Part shown: one piece after another, positions 1 through 8,983 of the stretch
Layout of the letters: each line of letters starts with the position of its first letter
How positions within the stretch are numbered: the stretch's first letter is position 1
Origin: an uncultured Collinsella sp.
Lineage (GTDB): Bacteria > Actinomycetota > Coriobacteriia > Coriobacteriales > Coriobacteriaceae
Length of the DNA stretch: 33,274 bases
Reading direction: 5' to 3'
Assembly: GCA_900543845.1 (NCBI GenBank)
Contig: UQTD01000014.1
Coordinates: 1 to 33,274, forward strand
The notes under the pieces: model-generated
The model's input: the letters and a program-made list of their open reading frames with translations, nothing else
Told to the model about the DNA's origin: nothing
Databases searched by the model: none
Position numbers and translations under genes: made by a program

Positions 1-39
1 CGCCCGGTCGGCGGCCCGTTCTGGGCGCGCCTCAATCGT

Positions 40-60
40 AGCCCGAGACGGTCCCGGGCT
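40..60. terminator. hairpin, possible terminator of an upstream gene
   Basis: AGCCCG (40-45) pairs with CGGGCT (55-60) across a 9-nt loop. The sequence after it is only weakly T-rich. It may end a gene lying left of the window; no coding region can be supported in 1-221. Confidence 0.3.
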
Positions 61-78
61 GACAATTTCGACTGTAAT

Positions 79-154
79 GGACGTTCTTAAACGACTAGTC
101 ATTGGGGACGTTCTTGTTTGACTAGTCATTTAAGAACGTCCCCAACGACTAGTT
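79..154. repeat. GGGGACGTTCTT / ACTAGT palindromic repeat, copy 1
   Basis: The arms TTGGGGACGTTCTT (102-115) and AAGAACGTCCCCAA (132-145) are perfect 14-nt inverted repeats around a loop holding GACTAGTC. The loop-side half is also duplicated directly: 79-103 and 106-130 share GGACGTTCTT, four variable bases, then GACTAGTCATT, with a period of 27. Three ACTAGT sites are present (94-99, 121-126, 148-153). A shorter second copy lies at 12448-12483. The element resembles REP-type dispersed palindromes, which is an inference from structure. Confidence 0.75.
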
Positions 155-172
155 TCGTTTGCGGGGGAGGCG

Positions 173-181
173 TGGGACAAT
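173..181 (+). promoter_or_regulatory. extended -10 promoter element of the channel gene
   Basis: TGGGACAAT (173-181) fits an extended -10 (TGN followed by GACAAT). It lies 40 nt before the channel start codon. No convincing -35 hexamer is seen. The same TGN-GACAAT module follows the second repeat copy at 12494-12502, and another occurs at 14248-14256. Confidence 0.45.
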
Positions 182-221
182 ACCGAGCGAACGTGATTGG
201 TTGTCCGTGGAAGGGGTCGCG

Positions 222-647
222 ATGAAAAAGCTCAGGACACTTGCTGACGTACTGCGACAGGCTGGCTTTGCACGCATCACGGGCCTGTTTCTTATCTTTT
301 ACCTGCTGTGCTCGACGGCTGTCTGGCTGTCCGAGCCTACGACCCTCACCTTTGGTGATGGCCTGTGGTTTAGCTTTGAGACGGTCTCGACGATCGGCTT
401 TGGCGATATCCCGGCAGAAACGCCGGTTGCTCGCGGCATTACCGTCATCCTAAGCGTCATCAGTATCTTCTATATCGCCATGCTTACGGGCGTGGCGGTG
501 AACTACTGCAATACGCTCATCAAGCTGCGCCAAAAGGACACCATGGCGCGCTTTATGGACGATCTTGAGCATTTGGAGGAGCTCAATCGTGACGAGCTCG
601 CCGACCTGTCGCGCCGCGTGCGCGAATATCGCCGCCGCCAACGCTAG
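222..647 (+). CDS. two-transmembrane potassium channel-like protein
   Basis: A 141-residue Ion_trans_2-type protein. It probably forms a tetrameric cation pore in the cytoplasmic membrane. Helix 1 spans about residues 18-36, a pore helix follows, and the selectivity filter reads TIGFGD at residues 57-62. This is the K+ channel signature T-x-G-(Y/F)-G-D with Phe for Tyr. Helix 2 spans about residues 71-95, and a charged C-terminal tail rich in Asp, Glu and Arg looks like a short coiled coil. No TrkA-N/RCK domain is attached, so gating is unclear. The ATG at 222 was chosen because AAGGGG lies just upstream; an in-frame start at 159 would add 21 unlikely residues. It is followed 37 nt later by the LOG-family gene and may be cotranscribed. 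Confidence 0.85.
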   Translation: MKKLRTLADVLRQAGFARITGLFLIFYLLCSTAVWLSEPTTLTFGDGLWFSFETVSTIGFGDIPAETPVARGITVILSVISIFYIAMLTGVAVNYCNTLIKLRQKDTMARFMDDLEHLEELNRDELADLSRRVREYRRRQR

Positions 648-684
648 AACGGGCGCCGCGCGTCACGATTGGGGGGGACTGAAT

Positions 685-1218
685 ATGAATATCACCGTGT
701 ATCTGGGTGCCAGCGTTGGTAACGACCCAGCGTTTCTGCCCGCGCTGCAGGAGCTGGGCAACTGGATTGGCTCCAACGGACACGCGCTGGTATACGGCGG
801 GTCCAAGTCGGGCCTGATGGGTGCGCTCGCCGATAGCGTGCTCGAGGCAGGTGGACATGTGACGGGTGTTGAGCCGAGCTTTTTTATCGAGGCCGAGTTT
901 CAGCATGACGGTATCGACGACCTTATCGTGACGAGCGATATGGCCGAGCGCAAGGCCAAGATGATTGAGCTCGGCGATGCGTTCATCGCCTTTCCCGGTG
1001 GGACGGGCACGCTCGAGGAGATTGCCGAGGTCATGTCCGCGGTGTCGTTGGGGCATCTCGATGCGCCGTGCATTTTGTACAACCTGAACGGTTACTACAA
1101 CGACCTCAAGGCGCTGCTCGGGCACATGATTGATAAGGGGCTTTCGAGCCTGAAGCGCCAGCACGGCATCTACTTTGCCGACGATTTGCGTGAGATTGCC
1201 TCGATTATCAACGGATAA
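685..1218 (+). CDS. TIGR00730 / LOG-family Rossmann-fold protein
   Basis: 177 residues. The family is defined by a lysine decarboxylase-like Rossmann fold. Many members hydrolyse nucleoside 5'-monophosphates to base and ribose 5-phosphate, as in cytokinin-activating LOG enzymes. Visible motifs are the glycine-rich GGSKSGLMG near residues 38-46, the conserved R89-K90 pair, and the family signature PGGTGTLEE at 104-112, whose final Glu pair is catalytic in characterised members. Length matches the short bacterial class. A GGGGGG run lies about 8 nt before the ATG at 685. An upstream in-frame start at 565 would overlap the channel gene by 83 nt and lacks an RBS. The physiological substrate in this bacterium cannot be read from the sequence. 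Confidence 0.88.
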   Translation: MNITVYLGASVGNDPAFLPALQELGNWIGSNGHALVYGGSKSGLMGALADSVLEAGGHVTGVEPSFFIEAEFQHDGIDDLIVTSDMAERKAKMIELGDAFIAFPGGTGTLEEIAEVMSAVSLGHLDAPCILYNLNGYYNDLKALLGHMIDKGLSSLKRQHGIYFADDLREIASIING

Positions 1219-1298
1219 GTCTTGAGCCTGCTCCACTATGACTCCCAATGGTGCCGTTTGCGGCGCAGGTGGTTGGCTCGTTCGGGCAACGCGCGCTC

Positions 1299-1304
1299 TA
1301 CAAT
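1299..1304 (+). promoter_or_regulatory. -10 element upstream of the ClC gene
   Basis: TACAAT lies 40 nt before the ClC start codon. The best -35-like hexamer, TTGGCT (1273-1278), is 20 nt away, which is longer than ideal. Confidence 0.4.
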
Positions 1305-1343
1305 AAAATGTATCTATGTCGACTTTGACCGCGGGAGGACCCG

Positions 1344-2648
1344 ATGGATAACCTTGCCAAACCCACAAACCGCGCGCTGTTTTTGGTCAGCGTTGCTGTG
1401 ACCGGTGCACTCGCGGGTGCTGCAGTCTGGCTATTCTTCTTTGCGATGGAGCACGGTATTGATTATTTGTGGACCGAGGTCCCGCATATGCTGGGTGTCT
1501 CTTCGCCCGAACTCGCCAGCGGCCCGTTTGGCTTTTTGCCGTACCCGTTTTTCGTTTGCCTGTTGGGCGGCTTGGTGATTGGCCTATACGAAAAGATGAC
1601 GGGCATCAAGACCGATGACCTCAACCAGGTGATGGCAAAGGTTAAGCAAGACGGGCGCTACCCGTACGACAACCTGGGCAAGCTTTCGCTCGCGGCATTG
1701 CTGCCGCTGCTGTTTGGTGGAAGTATTGGACCGGAGGCCGGTCTGACCGGCGTTATCGCAGGTCTGTGCAGCTGGGTCGGCGACCGTATGCGTCGCTTTG
1801 GCGCCGAGTTTAGGGAGCTCACGCTGCTGGGCACCCAGGCTGCTCTGACGGCGCTCTTTACCGCGCCCGTGTTTGGCTTTGTGGCGCCGCTTGCCGGAAG
1901 TGCTGACGGCCAGGGTGCCGGCGATGGTGAGGATTCCGAATCCGGTGAGATCACCATCAGGCTGCCCAAGGCGCAAAAGACCGTGGTTTACGGCATCGCG
2001 ATTGCTGGCGGCCTGGGCACCTACCTGCTGCTCGGCCAGCTCATGGGCGGCGGCATGGGTATGCCGAGGTTCGAGGCTGCCGTGGTGGGCAATCTGGAGC
2101 TTATCTGGCTCATCCCTCTGTCGCTGATCGGAACAATCTGCGGCTGGCTGTACTTTGTCTCTGAGCACGCGAGCGAAGCGCTTGCTCATGCAATAGGGGC
2201 GCGCCCTGTCGTCAAAGCCATGCTGGCCGGTCTGGCGCTCGCCATCTGCGGCACGGTTCTGCCCTACACCATGTTTGCCGGCGAGACCCAGGCCGACGTT
2301 CTCATGGAGACCTATCTGACCATCCCCGCCGGCGTGCTTATCGCGACCGGTCTTGTTAAGGCCATGCTGACACCCGCCCTCATCAACCTTGGTTGGCGCG
2401 GCGGTCACTTCTTCCCGGTTATCTTCTCGGGTGTGAGCCTGGGCTATGGCCTTGCTATCCTCACCGGCGCCGATCCGGTCTTTTGCGTCGCCGTCTGCAC
2501 GGCATCGACGATGGGCGCCGTCATGCGCCAGCCGGTCATGGTCGTGGGCCTGCTGCTCATGTGCTTCCCACTCAAGGGTATCGTCTGCATGATCATCGCC
2601 GCCGTTATCGCCGCCGGCATTCCGCTGCCCAAGCCGCTGCGCAAGTAG
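1344..2648 (+). CDS. ClC-family chloride channel or transporter
   Basis: A 434-residue polytopic membrane protein of the voltage-gated ClC family. The anion-pathway motif around helix F appears as GGSIGPEAG at residues 125-133, and the helix N motif as GGHFFP in the C-terminal half (GGxFxP). In ClC-ec1 the F motif is GREGP, with Glu148 acting as the extracellular gate. Here the aligned residue is Ile and a Glu follows the Pro instead. This resembles the GxxGPE subgroup, so proton coupling should not be assumed. There is an acidic cytoplasmic loop (residues about 188-203) and no CBS domains. The ATG at 1344 has GGGAGG about 6 nt upstream. The gene converges on the ABC permease at 2739 across 90 nt with no obvious terminator. 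Confidence 0.88.
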   Translation: MDNLAKPTNRALFLVSVAVTGALAGAAVWLFFFAMEHGIDYLWTEVPHMLGVSSPELASGPFGFLPYPFFVCLLGGLVIGLYEKMTGIKTDDLNQVMAKVKQDGRYPYDNLGKLSLAALLPLLFGGSIGPEAGLTGVIAGLCSWVGDRMRRFGAEFRELTLLGTQAALTALFTAPVFGFVAPLAGSADGQGAGDGEDSESGEITIRLPKAQKTVVYGIAIAGGLGTYLLLGQLMGGGMGMPRFEAAVVGNLELIWLIPLSLIGTICGWLYFVSEHASEALAHAIGARPVVKAMLAGLALAICGTVLPYTMFAGETQADVLMETYLTIPAGVLIATGLVKAMLTPALINLGWRGGHFFPVIFSGVSLGYGLAILTGADPVFCVAVCTASTMGAVMRQPVMVVGLLLMCFPLKGIVCMIIAAVIAAGIPLPKPLRK

Positions 2649-2738
2649 TACGGTGGCGCACGCCAGGGACATGCCGTTTGCCACGGATTTGCGGGGAGGG
2701 GCGGCGATCGCGCCCTTCGTGGATTGAGATTCGCGTGG

Positions 2739-3437
2739 CTACAGATCGTGTGCTCGATAGACCTTGGTGCTGACGGTGCAGCTGATTGCACAGAGCGCGA
2801 GGGCCAGCACGGCAATTCCTGCGCACAGATAGCCCAGAACGGCAGGATCGGGATTCGCTCCGGCAATCGACATGAGCCAGTTGCTGATGGGGTTGGAGGA
2901 GCACAGCGTGGCCATGGTGCCGCAACCAAGCAGGGCAAACAGGCCAACGGATAGGCGCAGCGCCTCCATGTGTCCAAATCGAAAGAACAGCGGCTGCGCC
3001 AAAAACACCATCATGAGGGAGATGAGCATCGATGCTGCCGAGGCGATTGCGATCTCAAAGACGGTTTGTCCTGTCGAGGTCACGCCCGCACTGTTGAAGA
3101 GCGGAAGGACGATGATGTTCAAAAGCACGGCGGCGCAGGCCATGATGGCTGAGAAGACAACGATGCACAGGTAGCGGGCACAAATAATGTCTTTGCGCGG
3201 GAAGGGCAACGTCGCCCGATAACGCTCCCAGCCATTTTGATTGTCGAAGCCGGCCAGCGAGCTCATGGCCATGATGGGCGACATGGCGCTGACCGCGCAG
3301 GCGCCGGCGCTCATACCGGAATCGCCGTCCGATGCGTTGGCAAGGGTCAGCACGACGAAGATGAACAGGCCGACGCCCGCAATGCTCGGGATGAGCGTGC
3401 GAGCGATGGCGAGCTCGGACATAAAGGCGCGTTTCAT
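2739..3437 (-). CDS. ABC-2 type transporter permease
   Basis: 232 residues with about six hydrophobic segments and no recognisable soluble domain, typical of ABC-2 permeases paired with a YtrB/BcrA-like ATPase. The ATG (3435-3437) overlaps the stop codon of the ATPase gene (3434-3436) in an ATGA arrangement, implying translational coupling and a stoichiometric complex. It is the last gene of the GntR - ATPase - permease operon. The substrate is unknown. Related operons in Firmicutes (ytr, bcr) respond to cell-wall antibiotics or export peptides, which is only suggestive here. Confidence 0.82.
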   Translation of the reverse strand: MKRAFMSELAIARTLIPSIAGVGLFIFVVLTLANASDGDSGMSAGACAVSAMSPIMAMSSLAGFDNQNGWERYRATLPFPRKDIICARYLCIVVFSAIMACAAVLLNIIVLPLFNSAGVTSTGQTVFEIAIASAASMLISLMMVFLAQPLFFRFGHMEALRLSVGLFALLGCGTMATLCSSNPISNWLMSIAGANPDPAVLGYLCAGIAVLALALCAISCTVSTKVYRAHDL

Positions 3438-4315
3438 TTCGAAGCCCCTTTCAGCGTGAGGCGAAGATAGTCGTCAATGGTTGCCCGATCGCAGGGAATC
3501 TCGGGAAAGGCCTCGAGCGTTTCGCGACGGTTGGGCACGAGCACGTCCACGCTGTAGGCGTGGCGGGTGGCATGGGCACCTTTGACGCAAGCCATAAGCT
3601 CGGCGGCCTGCGCTTGGGTGCAGTGGGCGATCCCGGCTCGGTCGGTAATGTCCTCGCGCGGCAGGTCAAACACAATCGAACCGTTATCGATGCAGATGAC
3701 GCGGTCGGCGGTGCGATCGAGGTCGGACGTAATGTGGCTCGAGAGCAGCACGCTGTGCTGGCCGTCGGCGACAAAAGCAAGCAGCTCATCAAACAGTTCC
3801 TCGCGTGCCATGGGATCGAGGCCCGCGGTGGCTTCGTCCAAAACGAGCAGCTTGGCATTGTGGCTGAGCGCACAGGCAAGCTGCAGTTTCATGCCCATGC
3901 CGCGGGAGAGGTCCTTGACCTTTGTCTTGGGATCGAGGCCAAATCGGTCGATGAATCCGGCGAACGTTTTGCGGTCCCACGTGGGGTACGCCTGGCCTAC
4001 GAGTGCCTCGATCTGGCCCACCTTGAGCGTTGAAGGGAAGGGGCATGTGTCCAGGACGAGACCGACGCGGGAGCGCAGACAGCGCTGTGTCTCATCGGGC
4101 GCGTCGGCGCCACAGCGCTGCCCAAACAGGCGCACCTCGCCGGCATCGAGCTTGATAAGCCCGAGCGCGGCGCGAATGGTCGTTGTCTTGCCGGCACCGT
4201 TAGCGCCCACAAAGCCAACAATCTGGCCGGGCTCCACGGCGAACGTGACATCACGCAGCGAAAAACGGTCGCTCACGCGGCGTGAGACACCTTTGAGTTC
4301 TAACAAGTTTTGCAT
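3434..4315 (-). CDS. ABC transporter ATP-binding protein
   Basis: 293 residues. It powers the adjacent ABC-2 permease. Walker A is GANGAGKTT at residues 37-45, the ABC signature is the variant LSRGM at 136-140, and Walker B LLVLDE at 156-161 is followed by the D-loop Ala-Gly-Leu-Asp. The C-terminal third resembles the accessory region of the YtrB/BcrA group. The start at 4315 has AGAAAGG upstream; an in-frame extension to 4453 would run into the regulator gene and lacks an RBS. The gene starts 23 nt after the GntR gene ends, consistent with one transcript. Confidence 0.9.
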   Translation of the reverse strand: MQNLLELKGVSRRVSDRFSLRDVTFAVEPGQIVGFVGANGAGKTTTIRAALGLIKLDAGEVRLFGQRCGADAPDETQRCLRSRVGLVLDTCPFPSTLKVGQIEALVGQAYPTWDRKTFAGFIDRFGLDPKTKVKDLSRGMGMKLQLACALSHNAKLLVLDEATAGLDPMAREELFDELLAFVADGQHSVLLSSHITSDLDRTADRVICIDNGSIVFDLPREDITDRAGIAHCTQAQAAELMACVKGAHATRHAYSVDVLVPNRRETLEAFPEIPCDRATIDDYLRLTLKGASK

Positions 4316-4338
4316 GGTATAGCCTTTCTTGCAGATGG

Positions 4339-4719
4339 CTACTGCATGGTTTCGGGGGCTACCAGGTCGAGCATCTCGTGCAGTTTGTCGCGCGTGACGC
4401 TCAGGGCTTCGGCTTGTTCTGCCGCCTGCGTAAGCAGCTCTTCGATATGGCAAAGCTGGTTTTCACGCAAGAGTTCTTGGTTGCCGTCGGCAACAAAGCA
4501 GCCCTTGCCCTGCACGGTACAGATAAACCCGAGCTGCTCCAGATCGGCGTAGGCGCGCTTGGTGGTGATGACGCTCACGCCCAGGTCGCTCGCGAGTGCG
4601 CGGATGCTGGGGAGTTTGGCTCCCGCGGCGAGCGTGCCCGAAAGGATTTGAGCTTTGACCTGCGAGGATATCTGCTCGTAGATGGGCTTGTCGCTCGAAT
4701 TGGATAGGATAATGTCCAC
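4339..4719 (-). CDS. GntR-family (YtrA-like) transcriptional regulator
   Basis: 126 residues. The first 75 form a GntR winged helix: the conserved start P-I-Y-E-Q-I precedes the helix-turn-helix SIRALASDLGVSVITTKRAY. The short C-terminal part lacks a FadR, UTRA or aminotransferase domain, which is the YtrA subfamily layout (about 120-130 residues). Members usually repress their own operon with a downstream ABC transporter, as arranged here. AAGGAG lies 8 nt before the ATG. A symmetric 9-bp inverted repeat upstream (4747-4780) is the natural operator candidate. The inducing ligand is unknown. Confidence 0.9.
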   Translation of the reverse strand: MDIILSNSSDKPIYEQISSQVKAQILSGTLAAGAKLPSIRALASDLGVSVITTKRAYADLEQLGFICTVQGKGCFVADGNQELLRENQLCHIEELLTQAAEQAEALSVTRDKLHEMLDLVAPETMQ

Positions 4720-4742
4720 AGCGGCTCCTTAGCTGTTGGGCT

Positions 4743-4780
4743 ACACGTGTATATAACCGGTAAGCACAGTATATATACAC
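4743..4780 (-). promoter_or_regulatory. candidate operator/promoter of the GntR-ABC operon
   Basis: GTGTATATA (4747-4755) and TATATACAC (4772-4780) form a perfect 9-bp inverted repeat with a 16-nt spacer, 28-61 nt upstream of the regulator's start codon. The left arm overlaps the palindrome ACACGTGT (4743-4750). The AT-rich arms could also supply a -10 on the minus strand. Autoregulation by the YtrA-like protein is inferred from position. Confidence 0.5.
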
Positions 4781-4881
4781 TATGCACAGTTACGCAAGAG
4801 ACAAATTCGGATTAAGCCGGCTACCCAGACCCCAACTGATGAATTTGTCCTGATAGGTGCCCTATGGCGAGGTTTCACGGC

Positions 4882-4887
4882 TACAAT
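4882..4887 (+). promoter_or_regulatory. -10 element of prfC
   Basis: TACAAT lies 50 nt before the prfC start codon. No clear -35 is present at 16-18 nt upstream. Confidence 0.4.
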
Positions 4888-4936
4888 AGGGCAGTTACAT
4901 CGACGTAATGCATATAGAACGCAAGAAAGGATCCGC

Positions 4937-6550
<1,614 letters not shown>

Positions 6551-6556
6551 CGCATC

Positions 6557-6591
6557 GGCGCGGTGGTCCTGCGGGGCTGCCGCGCCATTTA
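6557..6591 (+). terminator. probable prfC terminator
   Basis: GGCGCGG (6557-6563) pairs with CCGCGCC (6580-6586) and is followed by a short ATTTA stretch. The stem is strong but the U-tract weak. Confidence 0.4.
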
Positions 6592-6630
6592 CTTGCCTGA
6601 TGCCGTGTGAGCGGCTATCATACCCACCGT

Positions 6631-6700
6631 CGTCTCAAGACCGAGACGTCCGAGCAGTTCGGGTCCGATATCCTGCTCGTTAAACCTAAAACCAAAGGAG
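6631..6700 (+). promoter_or_regulatory. structured leader of the queuosine-precursor transporter
   Basis: Two hairpins lie in tandem immediately before the ribosome binding site: CGTCTC (6631-6636) with GAGACG (6643-6648), and CGAGCAG (6651-6657) with CTGCTCG (6673-6679). Loop bases GGGT (6661-6664) could pair with ACC at 6684-6686 or 6691-6693 just before AAAGGAG. It does not match the preQ1-I consensus that I know. A ligand-sensing role is inference from the gene downstream. Confidence 0.35.
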
Positions 6701-6706
6701 TACATA

Positions 6707-7429
6707 ATGATCAAGAAGGTCATGGAGGACTACAAGGTCCTGTTGCGGAGCATTCCCGCGGCAACGGTTTCGCTGTTTTTCGTGAGTGTCATCATGATGA
6801 ACCTGCTGGCCAACAAAGAGCTCATCAGCCTGCCGTATCTGGCACTCGATTGCGGCTTTGTGGTGAGCTGGGTCTCGTTTTTGTGCCAGGACATGATCTG
6901 CAAGCGCTTTGGCGCCAAGGCATCCATCAAAATCTCCATCCTCGCGCTACTGGTCAACCTGGCCGTGAGCCTGTGCTTTTGGGCATGTTCGCTCACGCCC
7001 GGCATGTGGGGCGCCTACTACGACACGGGCATGATCGAGGTCAACACCGCCCTTAACGCCACCATCGGCGGCACCTGGTACGTGGTGCTGGGCTCGTCGC
7101 TTGCCATGCTCGTTTCTGCCGTGGTTAACTCCACGCTCAACCAGTCGCTCGGCCGTATGCTCAAGAAGAATAACTTTGCGAGCTTTGCCTTCCGCTCCTA
7201 TGTGTCCACGGGTGTTGGCCAGTTTATCGACAACCTGGTCTTCGCCATCGTGGTGAGCCACACGTTCTTTGGTTGGACCTGGGTGCAGGTCCTCATGTGC
7301 TCGCTGACCGGCGCTGTTGCCGAGCTGCTGTGCGAGGTCTTCCTGAGCCCCGTGGGCTACAAGGTCGTGCGCGGCTGGGAGCGCGAGAATGTGGGTTCCG
7401 AGTACCTCGAGCGCCACGCAACCGCCTAA
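6707..7429 (+). CDS. queuosine precursor transporter (VUT/YhhQ family)
   Basis: 240 residues with about six transmembrane helices. YhhQ-family proteins import queuine-pathway precursors (preQ0/preQ1) used to modify the wobble base of GUN-anticodon tRNAs. The family hallmark S-T-G-V-G-Q-F-I-D-N near the fifth helix is present, as is the internal segment with N-S-T-L-N-Q preceding a basic loop. AAAGGAG sits 6 nt before the ATG. No queuosine biosynthesis gene is in the window, so this strain may salvage the base. The SDR gene follows 9 nt downstream and is probably cotranscribed, although a functional link is not evident. Confidence 0.88.
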   Translation: MIKKVMEDYKVLLRSIPAATVSLFFVSVIMMNLLANKELISLPYLALDCGFVVSWVSFLCQDMICKRFGAKASIKISILALLVNLAVSLCFWACSLTPGMWGAYYDTGMIEVNTALNATIGGTWYVVLGSSLAMLVSAVVNSTLNQSLGRMLKKNNFASFAFRSYVSTGVGQFIDNLVFAIVVSHTFFGWTWVQVLMCSLTGAVAELLCEVFLSPVGYKVVRGWERENVGSEYLERHATA

Positions 7430-7438
7430 GGAGCAAGT

Positions 7439-8119
7439 ATGCGGGTTTTGATCACGGGCGCTTCGGGCGGTATCGGAGCCGCGTGCGTGCAGCGCTTTTT
7501 GGATGAGGGCCACGAGGTCGTGGGCTTTGATCTGCTGTCGCCGGCGATCGAACACGAGCGCTACCGCCATCTGATCGTTGATGTCCGCGAGCCGGACTCG
7601 TTTCCAAGCGACCTTGAGCCTCAGGTAATCGTGAACGTTGCCGGTACGCAGGATTCGGCCGACGACATCGCCGCCAACCTGTGTGGCACCATCAACGTGA
7701 CCGAGCGCTACGCCTTTGTGGGGGAGGGGCTCGCCGCCAAGCCTGCGCCGGCTATCAAATCCGTGGTCAATGTGGGGTCGGCGAGCGGACATACGGGATC
7801 GGAGTTTCCCGCCTATGCCGCCAGCAAGGGCGGTGTTATCGCCTACACCAAGAACCTTGCAAACCGCCTGGCACCGCAGGCCATCGCCAACAGTGTGGAC
7901 CCGGGCGGCGTTATAACGCCGCTCAACCGTTGCGTGATGGAAGACGAACACCTGTGGAACCAGATTATGGAGCTCACGCCGCTTAAACGCTGGGCCACCG
8001 CCCAAGAGATCGCCGAGTGGATCTACTTTGTGGGCGTGACCAACCGGTTTATGACCGGGCAGAGCCTGTTGATCGATGGCGGCGAGGCCGGCCGCACGCA
8101 ATTTATTTGGCCCGAATAG
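7439..8119 (+). CDS. short-chain dehydrogenase/reductase
   Basis: 226 residues with a classical SDR Rossmann fold. The cofactor loop is TGASGGIG at residues 6-13, the structural motif N-V-A-G (for NNAG) at 66-69, a catalytic Ser is near 114-116, and YAASK gives Tyr126 and Lys130. Asp31 after the second strand suggests NAD preference. AAGGAG lies 5 nt before the ATG, only 9 nt after the transporter gene. A strong terminator follows the stop. The substrate cannot be predicted; closest general resemblance is to 3-oxoacyl-ACP reductase/alcohol dehydrogenase-type SDRs. Confidence 0.88.
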   Translation: MRVLITGASGGIGAACVQRFLDEGHEVVGFDLLSPAIEHERYRHLIVDVREPDSFPSDLEPQVIVNVAGTQDSADDIAANLCGTINVTERYAFVGEGLAAKPAPAIKSVVNVGSASGHTGSEFPAYAASKGGVIAYTKNLANRLAPQAIANSVDPGGVITPLNRCVMEDEHLWNQIMELTPLKRWATAQEIAEWIYFVGVTNRFMTGQSLLIDGGEAGRTQFIWPE

Positions 8120-8120
8120 G

Positions 8121-8156
8121 AAACGCGCCCGATGGAAAGCCGTCGGGCGCGTTTTT
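8121..8156 (+). terminator. Rho-independent terminator after the SDR gene
   Basis: AAACGCGCCCGA (8121-8132) and TCGGGCGCGTTT (8143-8154) form a 12-bp stem with a 10-nt loop and end in a run of five T. It begins 1 nt after the SDR stop and could also serve the convergent ung gene, which ends at 8170. Confidence 0.88.
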
Positions 8157-8169
8157 GGTATATCGATTT

Positions 8170-8895
8170 TTAGTCGAGGCAAGTCCAGTTGACGGGGGTC
8201 GAGCCGTGTTGTTCGAGTAGCCGATTGGCAGTGGAGAAGGGGCGCGACCCCATAAAGGCGGGGAGTTCTGCCGTGGCACGGTTGGCCGAAAGCGGCGAGG
8301 GGTGCGTAGAGGCCATGCAGAACTTGCCGGTTGCCTTGCCCGCGCCGGTAGCGGCGAGCTTGCCTTCGACCATCTGCTGGGCAAAGCGGCCCCATGCCAA
8401 AAAGACTACCGGTTGGGGCAGCTGGCAGCAGCGTTCGATAACGTAGTCGGTGAGCGTGCTCCAGCCCAGTTTGGCGTGCGAGTTCGCGGCATGCTCGCGC
8501 ACGGTGAGCGTAGTGTTGAGGAGCAGGACGCCCTGTTGTGCCCATGGGGTTAGGTCTCCCGTGGCGGGAATGGGGCAACCCAGATCGGCTTTGAGTTCCT
8601 TATAGATGTTGCGCAGGCTCGGCGGCAACTTGGTTTGCGTCGCGGGGACCGAGAACGACAGCCCCATTGCCTGGTTGGGTCCGTGATAGGGGTCCTGACC
8701 CAAGATGACAACCTTGACCTGGTCGGCCGGCGTGTAGGCGAGGGCATTGAGGATGTCGTCTTGTGCCGGGTAGATAGTCTGCTCGGCACGCAAAAGGGCG
8801 ATGCGCTCGAGCAGCTGGTTCGTAGTGTCACGTACCGGCTGCGGTGCATCGCCCAACCAAGTTGCTATGTTGCGGTCGCGGGTTGCGGCGTCCAT
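8170..8895 (-). CDS. ung: uracil-DNA glycosylase, family 1
   Basis: 241 residues, slightly longer than the usual 220-230. The enzyme excises uracil from DNA and starts base excision repair. The water-activating motif GQDPYHG is at residues 66-72 (catalytic Asp68). The uracil-recognition stretch and the DNA minor-groove loop H-P-S-P-L-S-A near residue 196 are intact, so the enzyme should be active. AAAGGAG lies 7 nt before the ATG. A minus-strand -10 (TACAAT, complement of 8931-8936) sits about 35 nt upstream. It is monocistronic between the SDR terminator and the EamA gene. Confidence 0.96.
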   Translation of the reverse strand: MDAATRDRNIATWLGDAPQPVRDTTNQLLERIALLRAEQTIYPAQDDILNALAYTPADQVKVVILGQDPYHGPNQAMGLSFSVPATQTKLPPSLRNIYKELKADLGCPIPATGDLTPWAQQGVLLLNTTLTVREHAANSHAKLGWSTLTDYVIERCCQLPQPVVFLAWGRFAQQMVEGKLAATGAGKATGKFCMASTHPSPLSANRATAELPAFMGSRPFSTANRLLEQHGSTPVNWTCLD

Positions 8896-8930
8896 GGGGC
8901 TCCTTTACGTCAGATGCTCTGTTTGCATCT

Positions 8931-8936
8931 ATTGTA
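8931..8936 (-). promoter_or_regulatory. -10 element of ung
   Basis: The minus strand reads TACAAT here, about 35 nt before the ung start codon. No good -35 was found. Confidence 0.4.
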
Positions 8937-8983
8937 AAGGCGCACCGGTTGCCTTTATGCCACGGCTGTATGAAGAGCGGGGT

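Noticed and set aside
79..154. CRISPR array
   Set aside because: The repeated units are tandem or inverted without regular spacers, and no cas gene is present anywhere in the window.
1..158. 3' end of an upstream coding gene
   Set aside because: Open frames extend in from the left edge but show no recognisable protein end. The stretch contains a hairpin and repeats instead.
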